64,000 bases of DNA from Psychrobacter sp. JCM 18902 (GTDB lineage: Bacteria > Pseudomonadota > Gammaproteobacteria > Pseudomonadales > Moraxellaceae): positions 2,418,001 to 2,482,000 of the forward strand of contig NZ_CAJHBK010000001.1 in NCBI RefSeq assembly GCF_904846615.1. Reading direction: 5' to 3'. The stretch's first letter is position 1, and each line of letters opens with the position of its first letter. Positions 63,664-64,000 of this stretch are shown here, piece after piece. The notes under the pieces were generated by a model. It ran no database searches. It had not been told where the DNA came from and saw nothing but the letters and a program-made list of their open reading frames with translations. Made by a program: the position numbers and the translations under genes.

Positions 63664-64000
63664 TCAACGCTGTTTTTTATCTGCTTTCGCCAATGCTTTT
63701 AGCCACTTTGCTTGCTCTACCGTTGGCGTAAACGCTTGCCATAAGTCTGGACGACGCGCTTGCGTACGTTCGACTTGCTGACTAAAGCGCCACTTCGCGA
63801 TATTGGCATGGTGACCTGAAAGTAACACTTCAGGCACTGCCATACCCGCAAACTCATGCGGCTTAGTATAATGTGGACAATCAAGCAAGCCATCGACGAA
63901 CGAGTCTTGCTCAGCTGACTTATCATCACCCATAATATCAGGCAGACGACGTATCACACTATCCATTAACACCATTGCTGGTAGCTCACCACCGGTAAGT
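63664..64000 (-). CDS. trmD: tRNA (guanine37-N1)-methyltransferase, C-terminal part (truncated by window edge)
   Basis: The frame continues through the right edge ([21 protein letters not shown]), so about 110 C-terminal residues are visible. The segment LTGGELPA follows the SAM-binding deep knot, then [30 protein letters not shown] and [10 protein letters not shown] are the conserved C-terminal tRNA-binding motifs of TrmD. It methylates G37 of tRNAs to prevent frameshifting. 182 bp separate it from rplS downstream. Confidence 0.93.
   Translation of the reverse strand, partial: LTGGELPAMVLMDSVIRRLPDIMGDDKSAEQDSFVDGLLDCPHYTKPHEFAGMAVPEVLLSGHHANIAKWRFSQQVERTQARRPDLWQAFTPTVEQAKWLKALAKADKKQR

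Overview
The window is a stretch of chromosomal core genome from a gammaproteobacterium of the Moraxellaceae, most likely Psychrobacter. The inference rests on the protein sequences, the moderate GC with AT-rich spacers, and the gene groupings: rpmI-rplT-pheS-pheT-ihfA, hisI/E next to tatABC, lgt-thyA-folA, trmD-rplS and corC-lnt. No rRNA, tRNA, CRISPR array, prophage, integron or complete insertion sequence was found. Nearly every gene can be placed in a known family.

Layout. 0-10 kb: the end of a coiled-coil-like ORF, an M24 aminopeptidase P, a POT peptide transporter, an acidic Ala-rich membrane protein, lnt, corC and a DUF4105 membrane protein. 10-21 kb: a YcgN-type Cys-cluster protein, dienelactone hydrolase, an SDR, a small membrane protein, a giant DUF2339 membrane protein, the YlqF/RbgA GTPase, a GlcG/HbpS-like secreted protein, mutY and tesB. 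21-28 kb: rapA, divergent from a membrane histidine kinase and a partner made only of two receiver domains. 28-37 kb: a D-2-hydroxyacid dehydrogenase, an EthA-like flavin monooxygenase, an RluA-type pseudouridine synthase, trxA, rho, two small lipoproteins and a YpfJ-type zinc protease. 37-46 kb: ihfA, pheT, pheS, rplT and rpmI on the minus strand, then a short non-autonomous transposable element, a hotdog thioesterase, a fused hisIE, and tatA-tatB-tatC. 46-58 kb: an FBH1-like SF1 helicase, dusC, MAPEG and OsmC proteins, rppH, a secondary-alcohol-dehydrogenase-like enzyme, an NRDE protein, a MuiA/DUF4139 protein, lgt, thyA, folA and a TonB-C lipoprotein. 58-64 kb: uvrC, a DUF3360 permease, a DUF4442 hotdog protein, rplS and the 3' part of trmD, which runs off the window.

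Functional themes are translation (rplT, rpmI, rplS, pheST, dusC, trmD, rbgA), lipoprotein maturation (lgt and lnt, with several lipoprotein substrates in the same window), protein export (tatABC), DNA repair (mutY, uvrC, the helicase), transcription (rho, rapA, ihfA, rppH) and redox or detoxification (trxA, OsmC, MAPEG, dehydrogenases). Many genes are single units bounded by clear intrinsic terminators.

I see no obviously new multi-gene system. The best leads are: (1) a family of short inverted-repeat elements with ends close to TTAGGGCATGTCCTCAA, one lying at the left of an approximately 0.9-kb interval that also has a matching end on its right and contains the thioesterase gene; (2) the kinase/double-receiver pair with no output domain and an operator-like array upstream; (3) a bacterial helicase resembling eukaryotic FBH1; (4) rpmI-rplT without infC directly upstream; and (5) lineage-type oddities such as the HisIE linker, the TatB tail and acidic Ala-rich exported proteins.
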